Numbered from the stretch's first letter, positions 23,152 to 35,125 are shown. The stretch: DNA of 64,000 bases from Cornus controversa (GCA_026545225.1 CM048848.1:28932806-28996805), one strand, 5' to 3'. Notes: a model not told the origin generated them from the sequence alone. A program made the numbers and translations.

Positions 23152-23637
23152 TTAAATTTTCCTTGCTTCTGGAATGAAAGTTGGTGTTGTTGCAATTGTC
23201 AAGACTTTTTCCTTCCCTTGCCGCTCTTGAGCATTGGTTACTCTAGTAAAGTTTGAAACAGGCTTCCATTCTATCTTTACAACTGCTCCACCTAGAAGAG
23301 TACTTCCTAATAAAACAAAAAGATTATTAGCCCTCCTTCCCAAAAGTATGATACGGGGCCCTCTTTCAATCTTCATCAACCTATTCTTCACTTCACACCA
23401 ATAACCCTTCGAATTCAAAGCTCTTACAGAGATCACATTTCTTCTAACACTTGGAATATGACGTACATTCATTAGGGTTCTTACTAAACCATTCGTTGTC
23501 TTGATTTTGATTGTTCCAATTCCCATAATATCACAAGAAACATTACTCCCCATACATACCTTACCACTTGCAGGTTTGTAGGTAACAAACCACTCTTTAT
23601 GAGGACACACACTAAAGGAACAAGCAGAATCAAGTAT
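23152..23637 (-). pseudogene. Protease / pre-integrase fragment of the Tork-like copia
   Basis: The frame has MCPHKEWFVTY, GSVxMG-like GKVCMGSNVSC, GIGTIKIKT and VRHIPSVRRNVISV motifs. These are the region between the copia aspartic protease and the integrase zinc finger (pre-integrase) of Tork/TNT1 elements. The protein stops at 23152 and the LTR follows about 190 bp later, so integrase, RT and RNase H have been deleted. Confidence 0.75.
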
Positions 23638-24187
23638 TCACTCCTTAGCTTCTCCCTTGTTATCTATGATTGATAACATTTCATCAACATCACTTTCTTC
23701 ATTTATAGCCTCAGACACAATACTCTTTCCTTTTGGACACGACCACTGAAGATGTCCTTTTTCCCCACAATTGTAGCACCTTCTTTTCGACAATGGCTTC
23801 GGCACAAAATTCCCCGAAGCCCTAAACCTCTTCCTCTCTTGTACAACAAGAGCTTGAGATTGATCATGTTGATCATCACCGTTCAACTTTTCATTGGAGA
23901 ATAAAGCACTCTTATCTTGTTCTATCGTGATTGTATCTCCCATAAAGCAAAGCATTAAATAAATGCTTATGAGTAGCGTGTATCGATGTCAACAATGTAA
24001 TAGCTTTATCTTCATTACTCAACTTAACATCAATATTAGATAAGTCACAAATAATCTTATTAAACTCACTGAGATGTTTTTGCAAGCTTACACCTTCTTT
24101 TCTAAGGAAGGAGTACAACTTTTGTTTCAAGACTAGTTGGCTGGTGAGATTTTTTCCCATATAAAGATCCTCCAATTTCTTCCACAT
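23638..24187 (-). pseudogene. Gag of the Tork-like copia with zinc knuckle
   Basis: Two overlapping frames. The upstream one (23912-24187) begins MWKKLEDLYMGKNLT and has the LxQLxxLKMxEGxSVxxHLxxF-type pattern of UBN2 gag. The downstream one (23638-23955) holds an intact CCHC knuckle, CYNCGEKGHLQWSC. A frameshift near 23930 separates them. The N-terminal gag lies right of the MITE (about 24810-24890), where frames read KYSVEKFDRKNFNLRQ. Confidence 0.8.
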
Positions 24188-24336
24188 ACATGCATGCTCT
24201 TGAAGTTTTTTCTATCACATCATACACAACATCATCTGCCAACGCCAATCGAATCGCACTCATCGCCCTTGAATTGATCTTCCCCCACTTTGCACCATCC
24301 ATCTCTTTTGATTTGTCAAGCAACGTCTCTTCTATA

Positions 24337-24801
24337 TAGGACTGCAAATGAACCGAGCCGAGCCGAGCTTGAGCCTGCCCGGGCTCATTTGTTTGTGCGC
24401 TCGCTCGGGCTCGTGATGAGCTCAAAAAGCTGAGCTCAGGCTTGGGCTTGTCATTATTTTGAGAAGCTCGAGCTCGGCTCGTAAAAAATTCTTTCAGGCT
24501 CGTTTTCAATATCTTTTTAGCTTGTTCATGAACGTAAATGAGCCTACACAAGCTTATGTTCATGAACATGTTCACGAGCTTACAAGCCCTAAATGAGCTA
24601 TAAACGAACTCTGTTTACGAATATAAACGAGTTCATGTTCACGAGCCTATATGAGACAAGCCCAACATTGTTTGGGCGTGGCTCGTTTATTAAACGAGCC
24701 TAGAAACTGAGCTCGAGCTTAGCTCGTTTGCTTAACGAATGAGTCTGAGCCGAGCCCTTAACGAGCTCAAGCCCAAGCAGCTCGGTTCATTTGCAGTCCT
24801 A
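24337..24801. mobile_element. hAT-type MITE inside the copia gag
   Basis: Terminal inverted repeats start TAGGACTGCAAATGAACC and end with its reverse complement. The 8-bp target-site duplication CTTCTATA is at 24329-24336 and 24802-24809. TIRs plus an 8-bp duplication fit the hAT superfamily. The interior (465 bp in total) is made of GAGCTCGAGC-type words. No transposase. Confidence 0.92.
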
Positions 24802-24928
24802 CTTCTATACTATGCTGAATTAGTATATTTTGCATTTGAACTTGCCTTAGATTGAAATTTTTTCTATCAAACTTTTCGACCGAGTACTTTACATCTATAA
24901 TAGTTTTTGTCATAACTCTGATAGCACT

Positions 24929-25321
24929 TGTTGGGAATTAATTTCCTTAATTCAGTACAATGGAAGTAAATAAAAAACAAACACACACAAGCAAGACGAG
25001 ATTTACGCGGTTCAGCAAATCATTTAATCCACCAGCGAAGAACGACGGCCTTTATATCAATATAAAAATTACACTCTCTTTTTTTCTCTCTCACACAAAT
25101 TCAACTCAATTCTCTTACAATTATCTCTCTCTTCACACTTTTCTTCTCTACCTTCTCTTTTCAATCTCACCTCTATTTATAGTCTTCGAACCCAATTCGT
25201 TGTTGGATAAGGACTACTATTACTTGAAGCCCAATACTTGCCTAACAAAAATTACCAAATAAATTACAACTCTAAAATAAAAATCTAATTACAATAAGAA
25301 TTTGAGACACAATTCCTAACG
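24929..25321 (-). repeat. 5' LTR of the Tork-like copia
   Basis: Plus strand begins TGTTGGGAATTAATT and ends AATTCCTAACG (last base changed from A). About 60 bp longer than the other LTR, mainly from a segment near 25200-25285. Confidence 0.85.
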
Positions 25322-25440
25322 GATCATATATATAAAAAAATATATTTATTAGTCTCCGTGTCCCCGCCATGTCTGAATCCTAATTTTTTACTATTTGTCG
25401 TGTTGTTGTGTCCGTGTCGTGTCGTATCCGTGCTTCTTAG

Positions 25441-26494
25441 GTGATTTGTAAAAGGCGGAGATATCAGTTTTGGAATTCTAGATTTTGAATGCCAATAGTA
25501 TGTTCTTATTTTTCACATGACTTGGTAACTTGTACATATAGTATGTTCTTATTTTTCACATGACTTGGTAACTTGTACATATTTAGTGATTTGTAACTTT
25601 CTTTGGAACTCATTTTCTGATCTAGTCATGATGTCATTATGCAACTCAGTTCTCATGCTGACTGAGCTAGTTTGGAGAACGTAATTTTCTATTATTTTAT
25701 ATGTTTTATATTTAACATTTTTTTTTAATAATCAGCTGGTGGGTTGGTTGAAGTAGTCAATCAACCCAGCTCACTTTGAGCTTTGATTGTGAACTTTCAA
25801 CTGTTGCTTCTTGAAGGAATGGAACCTGCAGTCTACCACCAAATCATTCTGTGTTTTACCCCTTTCAAAATTTTACACTTTTTTTTTTTTTTTTGCTTTG
25901 GTACCTTATATCTTCACCTAGGAAATAATTGTGTAGCTAGGATAATCCGTCTCATAAGATGAAAGCTTGGGCACTAACTGTTATGGAAATGTCATGTTAT
26001 CATTGGATTTGGAGCATTAGAATTGTTGATAAGCTCCATATTCCTCCAAGAAAAAGGAAATTGGTTAACAGTTTCATCTTACTTGACTTGGCATAATTTT
26101 ATTGTTTTTACTCTTTATTCATGCAATGAATGATATTAAATGGATGAGTGCCTTTTAAATTTTGGATGAACCATGAATCTATGTTATATGGACTCTTCAA
26201 AAGTATGTGAAGTATCCATGTCAAGAACACTTTTAGTCAGATGTGTACCTAAAAAGCATATCCAGTAATTCAATTTTATTAGATTATTGCTTTAAAGCGA
26301 GTTAAATGCCTATTGTATGTTACATAAAAGTGTTATTTTACTCTAGAAAATAAAGGAAATTATTACATAATATGAATATTTAGCAGGATTTGACACATCT
26401 GACACTAGGAACATGCTAGCGTACCCAAGTTCAAGTAACATAGCCATGCCATGAATATTATTTTGATTTGTTTTATTTGTTGATGAGTTTTCTC
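25441..26494. other. Intergenic stretch 3' of the P450 pseudogene
   Basis: No gene seen. Contains a direct duplication of a 45-bp segment (about 25497-25585, TATGTTCTTATTTTTCACAT motif) and a T tract at 25880. It probably includes the old 3' UTR region of the P450 pseudogene. Confidence 0.5.
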
Positions 26495-28169
26495 TTATGG
26501 AAACCATGGTTTGGCTACCACCATCAGTGGAGATTTTCTGTGCATTGTGATACCAAAGACTTCTTTCATGTCCAAATCTTTAGTCTGGATACCAGGAGGA
26601 AGCTCCCAATCAAAGCTGTGGAGAAGTTGGGCCAGTGCTAGTTCAACACTTGCCATTCCGAATGTAATAGCAGGGCAGCTTCTTCTGCCAGCTCCAAAAG
26701 GTATCAGCTCAAAATCTTGACCCTTGAAATCAATAGTTTTGCCCATGAATCTCTCTGGTTCGAATGTTTCTGGATTTTCCCAAGATTCTGTGTCCCTCCC
26801 TACTGCCCAGGCATTGACAAAAAACCTTGTTTTGGCAGGAATATTGTACCCATCAATGGTTATATCTTCCATGGATTCTCTTGGGACTAATACTGGTGCG
26901 GGAGGATGTAAGCGGAAGATCTCTTTGATGACAGCTTTTGTGTAGTGCAGCTGAGGCAGGTCACTCTCTAACACAAATCTTTTTTCTCCGACGACTCTTC
27001 TTACTTCAGCTTGTGCTCTTTCCATTACTTTGGGGTTCATGATTAGCTCTGTCATCCCCCAATCTAAGGTTATAAAGGTTGTATCAGTTCCTGCTGCGAA
27101 CATGTCCTGCAATAACAGTAACTATTATTGTTTTGCTAAATGGGAGGAAAATACACCACAAACTTGAACCATGTGACTCTATGGATGTGAATGAATTTAA
27201 AGAGAGAAGCAGTGAATAAGGAAGATTTTACTACCAAGATGATGGCTTTAATATTGTCCATAGTGAGAGGCATTTCGTTGGCCTCACTCCTTTCTATTTC
27301 TAGCAAGACATCCACAATATCCTTGTTGTCTTCTTTTTCTCTCTCGGGATTTAGATGTTCTTTTATAATCTCATCAAAGAACTGGTCGAATCGTCTAAAG
27401 GTGTTCTGAAGTCTTGATTTCATGCCGGTTAACGTGTGCATAAATTCCATGGAAGGGAAGAAATCTCCAATGCTGAATCCTCCTAGCAACTCTTGGAACT
27501 CTTCAAGCATCTTTTGGAACCCAAGTCGATCATAGTCCCCTCCTGCTGAGAAATCCCTTCCAAATGCCACACGACAGAGGACATCATTTGCATATAGTCC
27601 AAGCATCTTGGATAAGTTGATGGTGCCAGGATATGATTCTGCAACCCGATGAACCAGGCGTGCAACTTCTTCTTTTCTTACAAAGCTGTAAGATTGGACA
27701 CGCCTGGCACTTAGTAGCTAAAGTATGGAAATTTTTCGTATTTGCCTCCAGTAAGCCCCATATGGGGAGAAGACAATATCAGTGCAATTATAGAAAAGGT
27801 GTTTGGCTGAAAAGATCTTGGGACGGCTTGAAAGTGCAAGATCATGGGTTTTCAACACTTCTTTCGCCATTCTAGCTGAGGAAACCACAACTGTACTGTT
27901 GGAATCTGACCAAGTTGCAAGTGAATGAGGGGCCCGAATTTCTCAGCTAGGCGGTGCAGAGATAGGTGGGGCATGTTTCCTAGCTGGTGAAGGTTGCCGA
28001 TGATTGGTAGCTTTGGAGGACTAGGTGGGAGATTAAGCATTTTTTCCCTTGGGTTTCCCCTCAAGCGAAAATTGAACAACACTACTAGAAAAATGGAAGC
28101 AGAAATTAACGAGAAAAAGATTTCATCCTTCAACCATTGAATGATAGCCATTGAAGTTCCTTCTAGCAT
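26495..28169 (-). pseudogene. CYP71-clan cytochrome P450 pseudogene (possibly CYP71AP-like)
   Basis: Two exons: 28169-27235 and 27106-26495, with a 128-bp GT-AG intron (27107-27234). The predicted product would be about 514 residues, a normal P450 length. Visible parts in order: N-terminal membrane segment ([13 protein letters not shown]), [12 protein letters not shown] hinge, WRQIRK helix C, AGTDTT in the I helix, ExxR as EIFR, FEPERF, and a heme loop FGAGRRSCP followed by A where Gly is usual. The protein would sit in the ER membrane as a monooxygenase. Two lesions break exon 1: a 2-bp insertion near 27885-27890 (reading PTVQLW where PTVVV is expected) and a TAG near 27718 where Glu is expected (SIL-stop-LLS). 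Both are within one exon, and the splice sites are intact. Confidence 0.88.
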
Positions 28170-28237
28170 GGCCAGTAACAGACACAGGTTTCTTTGTGAG
28201 TTGTCAAGGACTACTTTCTTTGTGGGTGGTCATACAA

Positions 28238-28244
28238 TTATATA
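28238..28244 (-). promoter_or_regulatory. TATA box of the P450 pseudogene
   Basis: TATATAA on the minus strand, about 70 bp upstream of the ATG at 28169, a normal core-promoter distance. Confidence 0.55.
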
Positions 28245-28249
28245 CCCAA

Positions 28250-29208
28250 AGGTGTTGCTTTCTACACCCTCTTTCATATCATTTTTTTTAAGATTTGCAC
28301 TGTATCAAGGCATAACTTAAAAAAGATGTCGATGTCATTTACCATACAAAAATCTGAAAAGATGTCGATGTAATTTACAATAAAAAAAATTCTGTAACTG
28401 CATTGTATGGAGGTTCTGAAAAATGCTAGGTTTGCTAACCTACGCTCTTTCAGTATCGTAGTCCCAATGTCCGCAATTTTAGACTTTCCCTTGCAAGAGA
28501 AACAATAGATGCTCAGTATTTGAGGGCTAGAGCCAAAACTCAGAAAGATCACTATAATTTATTCAGAGAAAAATATAAAAAATTAATTGTCAGTACTTGG
28601 TTGAAAAAATGTCACCGTATTTGCTGCTCCAAATTTTAAATTATGACAAAAAATAAAATAATTTAAAAAAAATGCTGCAATTAACAACAAACCAAAAATA
28701 GAATGAGTAAAAAAAATGTTCTTCCATGTGTTGAATGGAAGTCTAATTTATATATACATAAAATAGTATAAAGAAAAAGAAAGATTGTTATATGAGCCTT
28801 TTTACTAATAAAGAATATTTTGCCGACAAATCTAGGATTGGATAAATTATAAATGCTGATTTCTTTTTCTTTTCCACAGACACCAGAATTTGAAATATAA
28901 CCGATTTTATATATTATATATTGATTTTCACAATTGTAAATTTCACAGTTTTTATTTTATATTACATTTATATAGATAGTGAGTCTCTCTTTTTATTTCT
29001 CATTTTTTTTATAAATTTTACTATTACATCTTTACATTTACATAAAAAGTGATTTCTATTGTCGACAATTATATCATTTTTCTTGAAATAAATAGCAAGG
29101 GCTACATTTCATAAAAGAAGAATCAACAAGAGAGAACTCGACAAATTAATATTTCCAGTTTGGGCAGTGTACACGTGGTTTATATCTCTCTCTCTATATA
29201 TATATATA
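28250..29208. other. Promoter-side intergenic region; part is repeated near 63230
   Basis: AT-rich and without genes. The segment about 28595-28860 is similar to about 63235-63465 (shared words CTCCAAATTTTAAATTA or TTCAAATTTTAAATTA, AACAACAAAC, GGAGTCTAAT/GGAAGTCTAAT and GATTGGATAAATTA/GATTGAATAAATTA). Confidence 0.5.
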
Positions 29209-29388
29209 CTAGGGTATGCCCGTGCCTACGGCACTATCGCGTACTCGCAATCGTGACCGTTAGATGAAGCGATTTTAGACCGTAGATAGCAAAAGACATT
29301 TTGAACCACAGGATTGCTTTTTTAACAACTCTGGGCCGTTGGATCACCGTTTTTGGCCTTATTAGGCCAAGCTTAAATGTAATATAGA
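29209..29388 (-). mobile_element. Helitron B (180-bp mini-Helitron)
   Basis: Minus strand starts TCTATATTAC and ends ACCCTAG, with a perfect hairpin GTGCC-GTA-GGCAC before the end, and A/T flanks. It keeps only the family ends, including the GACCGTAGATAG block. Shortest member of the trio. Confidence 0.8.
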
Positions 29389-29603
29389 TATATCTATATA
29401 TACCTTTTTTATTCATATCCTATTAATCCATCTACATCTATCCAATCCATCTGCATCTAATGTACTCCATTTTGGATTGAAAAGAAGAAAATCATACAGA
29501 ACTCTTTTTTAGATTGCTTTGCCATTTCCATGATTGTATTAATCAAATTCCAGATTTTAATTCTCATCCAATAATCACCAAGAAGATCTAATGGGACTCT
29601 AAG

Positions 29604-30079
29604 ACTCCGTTTGGATAGACACGAGAGAAAAAAAAGGAGAGTATAACATTAGTTATTAGGTAAAAGAAAGGAGATGAAAGGATATCAACAAACTTATTCA
29701 TATTTGGATAAATAGGAGAGAAAAGAAAGGAAATGATAGTATTCTTGTTTGGATAAGATATGAGAGAGAAATGATAACGATCAAATTACTATCATATCCT
29801 TTTATATTTATGGGACATGGGTGGAATAACAATTTTTTCTTTCTAATTGTTGAGGACAATTTTGAAATTATAAAAGTATTACTTAAATACTATCATTTCC
29901 CTCCTAATTACTATCATTTCCCTCCTAATCTTCCCATTTTTGGGAGGATAGGATATGAGAGAACTATCCCTCCTTATCATTTCTTTTCTTTTAATTATGT
30001 TTATTCAAATATAACATGACCTATTATCTCATTTCTTTTCTGTTCTTATCCTTTCAAATCTTTCAATCCAAACAGAGCC
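29604..30079. mobile_element. Tourist-like (PIF/Harbinger) MITE 1
   Basis: Ends GACTCCGTTTGGATAG and CAATCCAAACAGAGCC are inverted repeats. The 3-bp duplication TAA is at 29601-29603 and 30080-30082. 476 bp, AT-rich, non-coding. A relative lies at 48886-49389. Confidence 0.85.
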
Positions 30080-30805
30080 TAAAACATGATTTTCAAATAT
30101 TAATTATCATCCAATAAACACCAAGAAGATCTAATGGGACTCTAAAACACGGAAATCAATACTAGTTTGGAGTTTCTTGTGAATTTGTATATACACCACC
30201 TTTCCAATTATATAATATTCATATGAAAACGTAAAGCTTCATATTATATCTATATTTGTAAGACTGTATCTATCTATATCTATATCTATACTACTATTTA
30301 AAGTGCAGAGAGTTTTCAATTATTTTTTAATTTTTTTAACTAAAAATAAATAAAAACATAAATTATATAGAGTTCTAAATTACCTATACATCTAAATTCT
30401 TCTATAATTATTATTCCTTTATATAGACCACTAAATTCTTATATAATTATTACTCCTTGATATAGAGTCCTAAATTAACTATAGAACTAAACTTTTCTAT
30501 AACTATTATTTCTTTATATACTTTATATAGATTCCTATATTATTCTATAACTATTACTCCTTTATATAGAGTCCTAAACTTTCATTCAAAATTAGACTAA
30601 GTATAAATATCTTTAGTTGGCATGAATGATCTACTTAACTAATCTTATACTAACCTATACTAAATTGTAGCACAAATCATTTTTCCTGAGCATGAATTAT
30701 CAAAGCCTTAGTTTAAAATGATCTACTTAACTCATCTTATATTAACCTATACTTGTAACACAAATCAACTTTCCTTAGCATGAATTATCAAATCCCTAAT
30801 TTAGA
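30080..30805. other. AT-rich stretch with a possible Helitron 5' end
   Basis: The string TCTATACTACTATTTAAAG at about 30284 looks like a plant Helitron 5' terminus, but no matching hairpin plus CTRR end was found downstream. Imperfect repeats with TATAGAGTCCTAAATT-like words fill 30360-30580. Confidence 0.35.
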
Positions 30806-31625
30806 ATGATCAATTAATTCCAATTACATGATTTCTCCCTTATAACTACAAGAAACAAGAAAGGAATTAAGATCAATCACAATCGATTGCATATAAAACA
30901 AGGAGGAAATCAAATTGAGATTGCATTTAGAACCATAATTCATAGGACAACCATGAATTCAAACCCTGATCATGCAATTTACACATGGAATTCAAAATCT
31001 CCAAATTCAATAACAATTAAATCAATTAGTCCCAATTGCATGATTTCTCCCTTACAACTACAAGAAATAAGGAAGGAATTAAGATCAATCACAATCTTGG
31101 AAGGAGGAAACCAAATTGAGATTGCATTTAGAACCATAACTCATAGGACAACCATGAATTCAAACCCTGATCATGCAATTTACACATGGAATTCAAAATC
31201 TCCAAATTCAATAACAATTAAATCAATTAGTCCCAATTGCATGATTTCTCCCTTATAACTACAAGAAATAAGGAAGGAATTAAGATCAATCACAATCTTG
31301 GAAGGAGGAAATCAAATTGAGATTGCATTTAGAACCATAATTCATAGGACAACCATGAATTCAAACCCTGATCATGCAATTTACACATGGAATTCAAAAT
31401 CTCCAAATTCAATAACAATTAAATCAATTAGTCCCAATTGCATGATTTCTCCCTTATAACTACAAGAAATAAGGAAGGAATTAAGATCAATCACAATCTT
31501 GCAAGGAGGAAACCAAATTGAGATTGCATTTAGAACCATAATTCATAGGACAACCATGAATTCAAACCCTGATCATGCAATTTACACATGGAATTCAAAA
31601 TCTCCAAATTCAATAACAATTGAAC
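30806..31625. repeat. Tandem array with a 201-bp period, about four copies
   Basis: The words CATGATTTCTCCCTTA, CAACCATGAATTCAAACC and CACATGGAATTCAAAATC recur every 201 bp (for example 31039, 31240, 31441). The first copy is the most diverged and its spacing is 213 bp. The later copies are nearly identical. 201 is divisible by three, which keeps one frame open across units and gives a spurious 123-residue ORF. Confidence 0.92.
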
Positions 31626-33517
31626 CAATAATGGAGAGAGAAAGGGTAACACTTTCTCTACAATAATGTTAGAATACTGTTCTAGCCCCTCATGACTAGT
31701 GTAGGAGGCATCTTCAAGGTAGAATTTTCCAATTCCATAGCTCTCCAATCTCCAATTGAAGCCCCAAATTCATCCTTGACTTGCTCTCCTAGAAGACCAA
31801 AAACCTCCTAATTATTACTCCTTTATATATTTAATTCTTCTATACCAAAAATATCTATCATATATCTCTCGAGCTCTCTTCTGATCATACTTTTCCTCAA
31901 AGGTATGATTTCCTTTCTCTTTACATTGATACATACATATATTTGAATACATTAAAATTATATATAGTTTTTTTTGTTAAAGTAAAATTATATATAGTTG
32001 TTTCATTTAATCTTAGTGATTTTTGAGGTACAATTACATTCTCTCTCTTCTGGATGCAATTTTGTCTATTGGATAGGTAATCTAATCAACTCTGTATAAT
32101 ATACATGCATAAATACACTTCTATGTATATTGCAAGTAAGTAATATCTCGCTTTTATGAATTTACTGGGATAAGCCGAAGCAACCCAAGAGACAAAAATA
32201 TAACAGCAAATAATATACCAAAATATGAAGAAACAATAATTAGTAGAATTTATGAATGCGATAATAATTTAAACACATAATTTAATAATTAGTTTGATAA
32301 TTATTACACATGTTTGAGCTTATTGAGACACGATGTAATTAGTTTTATGTGCTTTAATTTTTCTTGTAACAATAATAATTTTCGTTAACAAAATAATAAT
32401 TAAAAATATAATTATACAACCACACACGCATATATAAAGCACCAGTTCTTTATTAATAATTAATTTAAATAAAGAATAAGATTTGGATCATTATTCCTTG
32501 TGTTCAAGTAAATCTCTGCAGATTGGTTAATAATTCTTACAATTTGTTGTTGCATGCACTTTTATACCACTGCACAAATCATCAAATCTACCAAATCGTA
32601 TTGAGTTGCATCTCAAGATTTCACCATTAGACTTCAATGCATCAAGAAAAATGGGTCATGGTGAACACATGAAAGATTCACAAGGAAATAATAGACCATA
32701 ATACATGAGAAATAACTTTTTCAGTGTCTAAGTCGATAGATTTTTATTTTTTATATGTATTTTCTATTTTAGATAATTTGATGATTTATATATATTATAT
32801 ATATTTCAATAATTGTTTTTTATTTTTATATACATTTTTTTTTAATTTTTTATAATTTAATTAATTAAAATTATGTGCTTTTAACAATTTTCTTATTTAT
32901 AAGACTCTAAGATACATAGAAATATCTCTTAATACTCTATTTCATTTAAACTTATCTTATCTTTAATCTTATAGAATATAAAATTGTACAAAATACTTAA
33001 AACTTAAAAGAATAAATCATCTTAGAATGTGGAGAACTTGAATAAATCAACGAGGATGAATTAGAGCATTTACAATGTATGATTTTTTATAATTTGTATA
33101 TATATTAATTACTTGTCTGGAGTATCAATATTTACGTTTTTTATAAGGTAGATTACTTGTCTCTAGAAATTTGGTTTCAAAATATTTCGTGTCCTACACC
33201 TATCAATTAAAGTTGATGTATCACTGAAATTATTTGGAACAAAAAAATTAACAGTTGAAGAATTAATGGACTTTGTCAATAAATTTTATTTAGCAATAGA
33301 CAGTTTAAGAATTGTTAGAATAGCGGTTTTTACTTTCTCATGGTTATCTTTGATTCTTTGCAATAGTACCTAAGATGTGGAATAGTGATTTTTACTTTTT
33401 TATGATTATGTTTGATTCTTTGCAATAGTAAGTAAGATGTGACTAATAAAAGATTTATTTGTTTTCATATATTTTATCTTTTGGATACAATATATACTTG
33501 ATAAAAAAAAAAGATAC
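31626..33517. other. AT-rich intergenic stretch, no gene seen
   Basis: Very AT-rich, no frame of interest. A near-duplicate pair of segments (about 33325-33355 and 33385-33430, TTTTTACTTT and TTTGATTCTTTGCAATAGTA) is present. Confidence 0.5.

Positions 33518-33581
<64 letters not shown>
33518..33581. repeat. (AT)n microsatellite of about 64 bp
   Basis: Uninterrupted AT dinucleotides immediately left of the gypsy 5' LTR. Confidence 0.95.
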
Positions 33582-33583
<2 letters not shown>

Positions 33584-33585
33584 AC

Positions 33586-33611
33586 TGATGTAGGATAATT
33601 TTAGTAGGTTT

Positions 33612-33648
<37 letters not shown>

Positions 33649-33944
33649 TTTTTTAGAGAGTTTAATTTTGCGTAATAATTTTCTTTTATTTTAGTTTCCT
33701 TCTATAAATAAATTTCTTTTTTTCTGTTAGGATTAAGATTTCTACAAGTTTCATTTTGTTTTTAGGTTCCTAGTGTTATTAGGATTAGGACTTCTTTGCT
33801 ATAAATATATGTACTGCCATAAGGCAGAAATAAATTAATTTATTAATAAAAATATCAATTGCTTTGCAATTTTCTTTAACTCTGTGAATTCAAAGTTGTT
33901 TATCTTGTTCATTCGCGAACATTCATAGCTTCTGCTCCATTAGT
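33586..33944 (+). repeat. 5' LTR of the gypsy element
   Basis: Starts TGATGTAGGATAATTTTAG and ends CTCCATTAGT next to the primer site. Contains an expanded TA tract (33612-33640) and TATAAATATA (about 33800). Confidence 0.85.
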
Positions 33945-33957
33945 TGGTATTAGAGCC
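33945..33957 (+). other. Met-tRNA primer-binding site
   Basis: TGGTATTAGAGCC, one mismatch to the common TGGTATCAGAGCC, directly after the LTR. Confidence 0.85.
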
Positions 33958-33975
33958 TTGTCTTTTCCTGGACTG

Positions 33976-35125
33976 ATGGCAGATGCTCGTAGTGGTGGCA
34001 ACTTCTTTGGCAACGAAGATCGATAAGGAGTGACTCTTTCAAGGGCTGAGTTTTAGGACTTTTAACATGAAACTTGACAAGCGTTGCAGGATAACCAGCA
34101 CATGATGTAGGATATACAAGCTTCTCTTGCTATGCTTACATTGGGTCTTGATCAAAATTGCGATAACAATAGGTTGCGCAATAATGACGTAGATCATGTT
34201 TGTTCTGTTCGTTATCGCATCCTCATCCCGCCGCGTAGGCAGCCAACCTATGAGGAAGACTTCAGTGATGATGAAGACTACACTGAAAAGGTGTTTCAGG
34301 GACATAGAGGTGCAGGAAGATATCGGGATCATAGAGATCATGATTCTAGGGATTTTCATATGAAGATGGACCTTTCCAGTTTTGATGGTCACCATTATAT
34401 CAAAGATTTCCTGGATTGGGTAGCAAAAGTTGAGAGATTTTTTATTACATAGATATCTAAGAAGAGAAGAAAGTGAAACTAGTAGCGTACAAATTAAAGA
34501 GAGGAGCTTTTACTTGGTGGGAACAATTGCGCTTGGCAAAAGAATAAATGTTTGCTGAGAACTAGGTTTCTGTTGCCAGATTATGACCCTATTTTAGTAA
34601 TATCATGATTGCAAGTAAAGAAGTAGAACAGATCAGGCCTATACTAAGGAATTTAATCAATTGTCCTCGCGTAATGATTTGATGGAAACTGAGATGCAGC
34701 AAGTTGCTCGATACCTGAACGGATAACGTCCGGCCATCCAAGATAGGATTTTGATATAGCCGATTTACACTGCAATTGAGGCCCTTAATGCAGCGTTAAG
34801 GATAGAAACACAGTTGGAAAGGTCGAGATCACAGGTTGGTTCCAGAAGTTTCTTTGATTCATTACACTCTGCGGTGAACAAACGAAAAATGGTCACGAAC
34901 ACGCAGACTTCCACCCTAGCAACAAGTGAATCAACTAGTTCTAGTACACAGTCGAAGAACGTAGGTGCAATTTCTACAGAAAATCAGGAGGCACCCAAAA
35001 ATAATCCTTACACTCGGCCAGGTCTAGAGAAGTGTTATCAGTGTGGGCAGCCAGGTCATCGATCTAATCAATATGTTAAGATAGGCACATTATATCTAGT
35101 AGAGCCTAAGGGCGTGGAGGAGTAA
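33976..35125 (+). pseudogene. Gypsy gag with damaged zinc knuckle
   Basis: Begins MADARSGGNFFG. Early in-frame TAA and TAG codons sit where Gln codons would fit. The capsid part carries SSFDGHHYIKDFLDW and VERFF (34365-34445). The zinc knuckle near 35035-35070 reads CYQCGQPGHRSNQY: the last Cys of CX2CX4HX4C is Tyr. Not functional. Confidence 0.8.

Larger units (their letters stand above)
22625..25321 (-). mobile_element. Non-autonomous Ty1/copia (Tork-like) element lacking integrase, RT and RNase H
   Basis: Flanked by the 5-bp duplication GATCA (22620-22624 and 25322-25326). Transcription is leftward: 5' LTR 24929-25321, degenerate Met-tRNA primer-binding site (TGCTATCAGAGT, 24915-24926), gag and protease frames, then a purine-rich tract and 3' LTR 22625-22959. 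Only gag and the start of pol remain between the LTRs, so it needs enzymes from elsewhere. A hAT MITE sits in gag. Confidence 0.88.
22161..25440. mobile_element. Putative DNA element with GTGTC-rich inverted ends, interrupted by copia
   Basis: The left end (TAGGAAGCACAGACACG and many GACACG/GTGTC words to about 22345) and the right end (about 25345-25440, ending GTATCCGTGCTTCTTA) are inverted relative to each other. Without the copia insertion the element is about 580 bp. No target-site duplication could be fixed. Could instead be two fragments of a dispersed repeat. Confidence 0.4.

Noticed and set aside
24102..24575. 157-residue minus-strand frame
   Set aside because: It reads through the hAT MITE into gag, so it is a chimera of an insertion, not an original protein.
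30284..30303. Helitron 5' end
   Set aside because: It resembles a Helitron start, but no hairpin with CTRR was found downstream, so no element is called.
30887..31258. 123-residue open frame
   Set aside because: It spans the tandem array with the 201-bp period; the frame stays open only because the period is a multiple of three.
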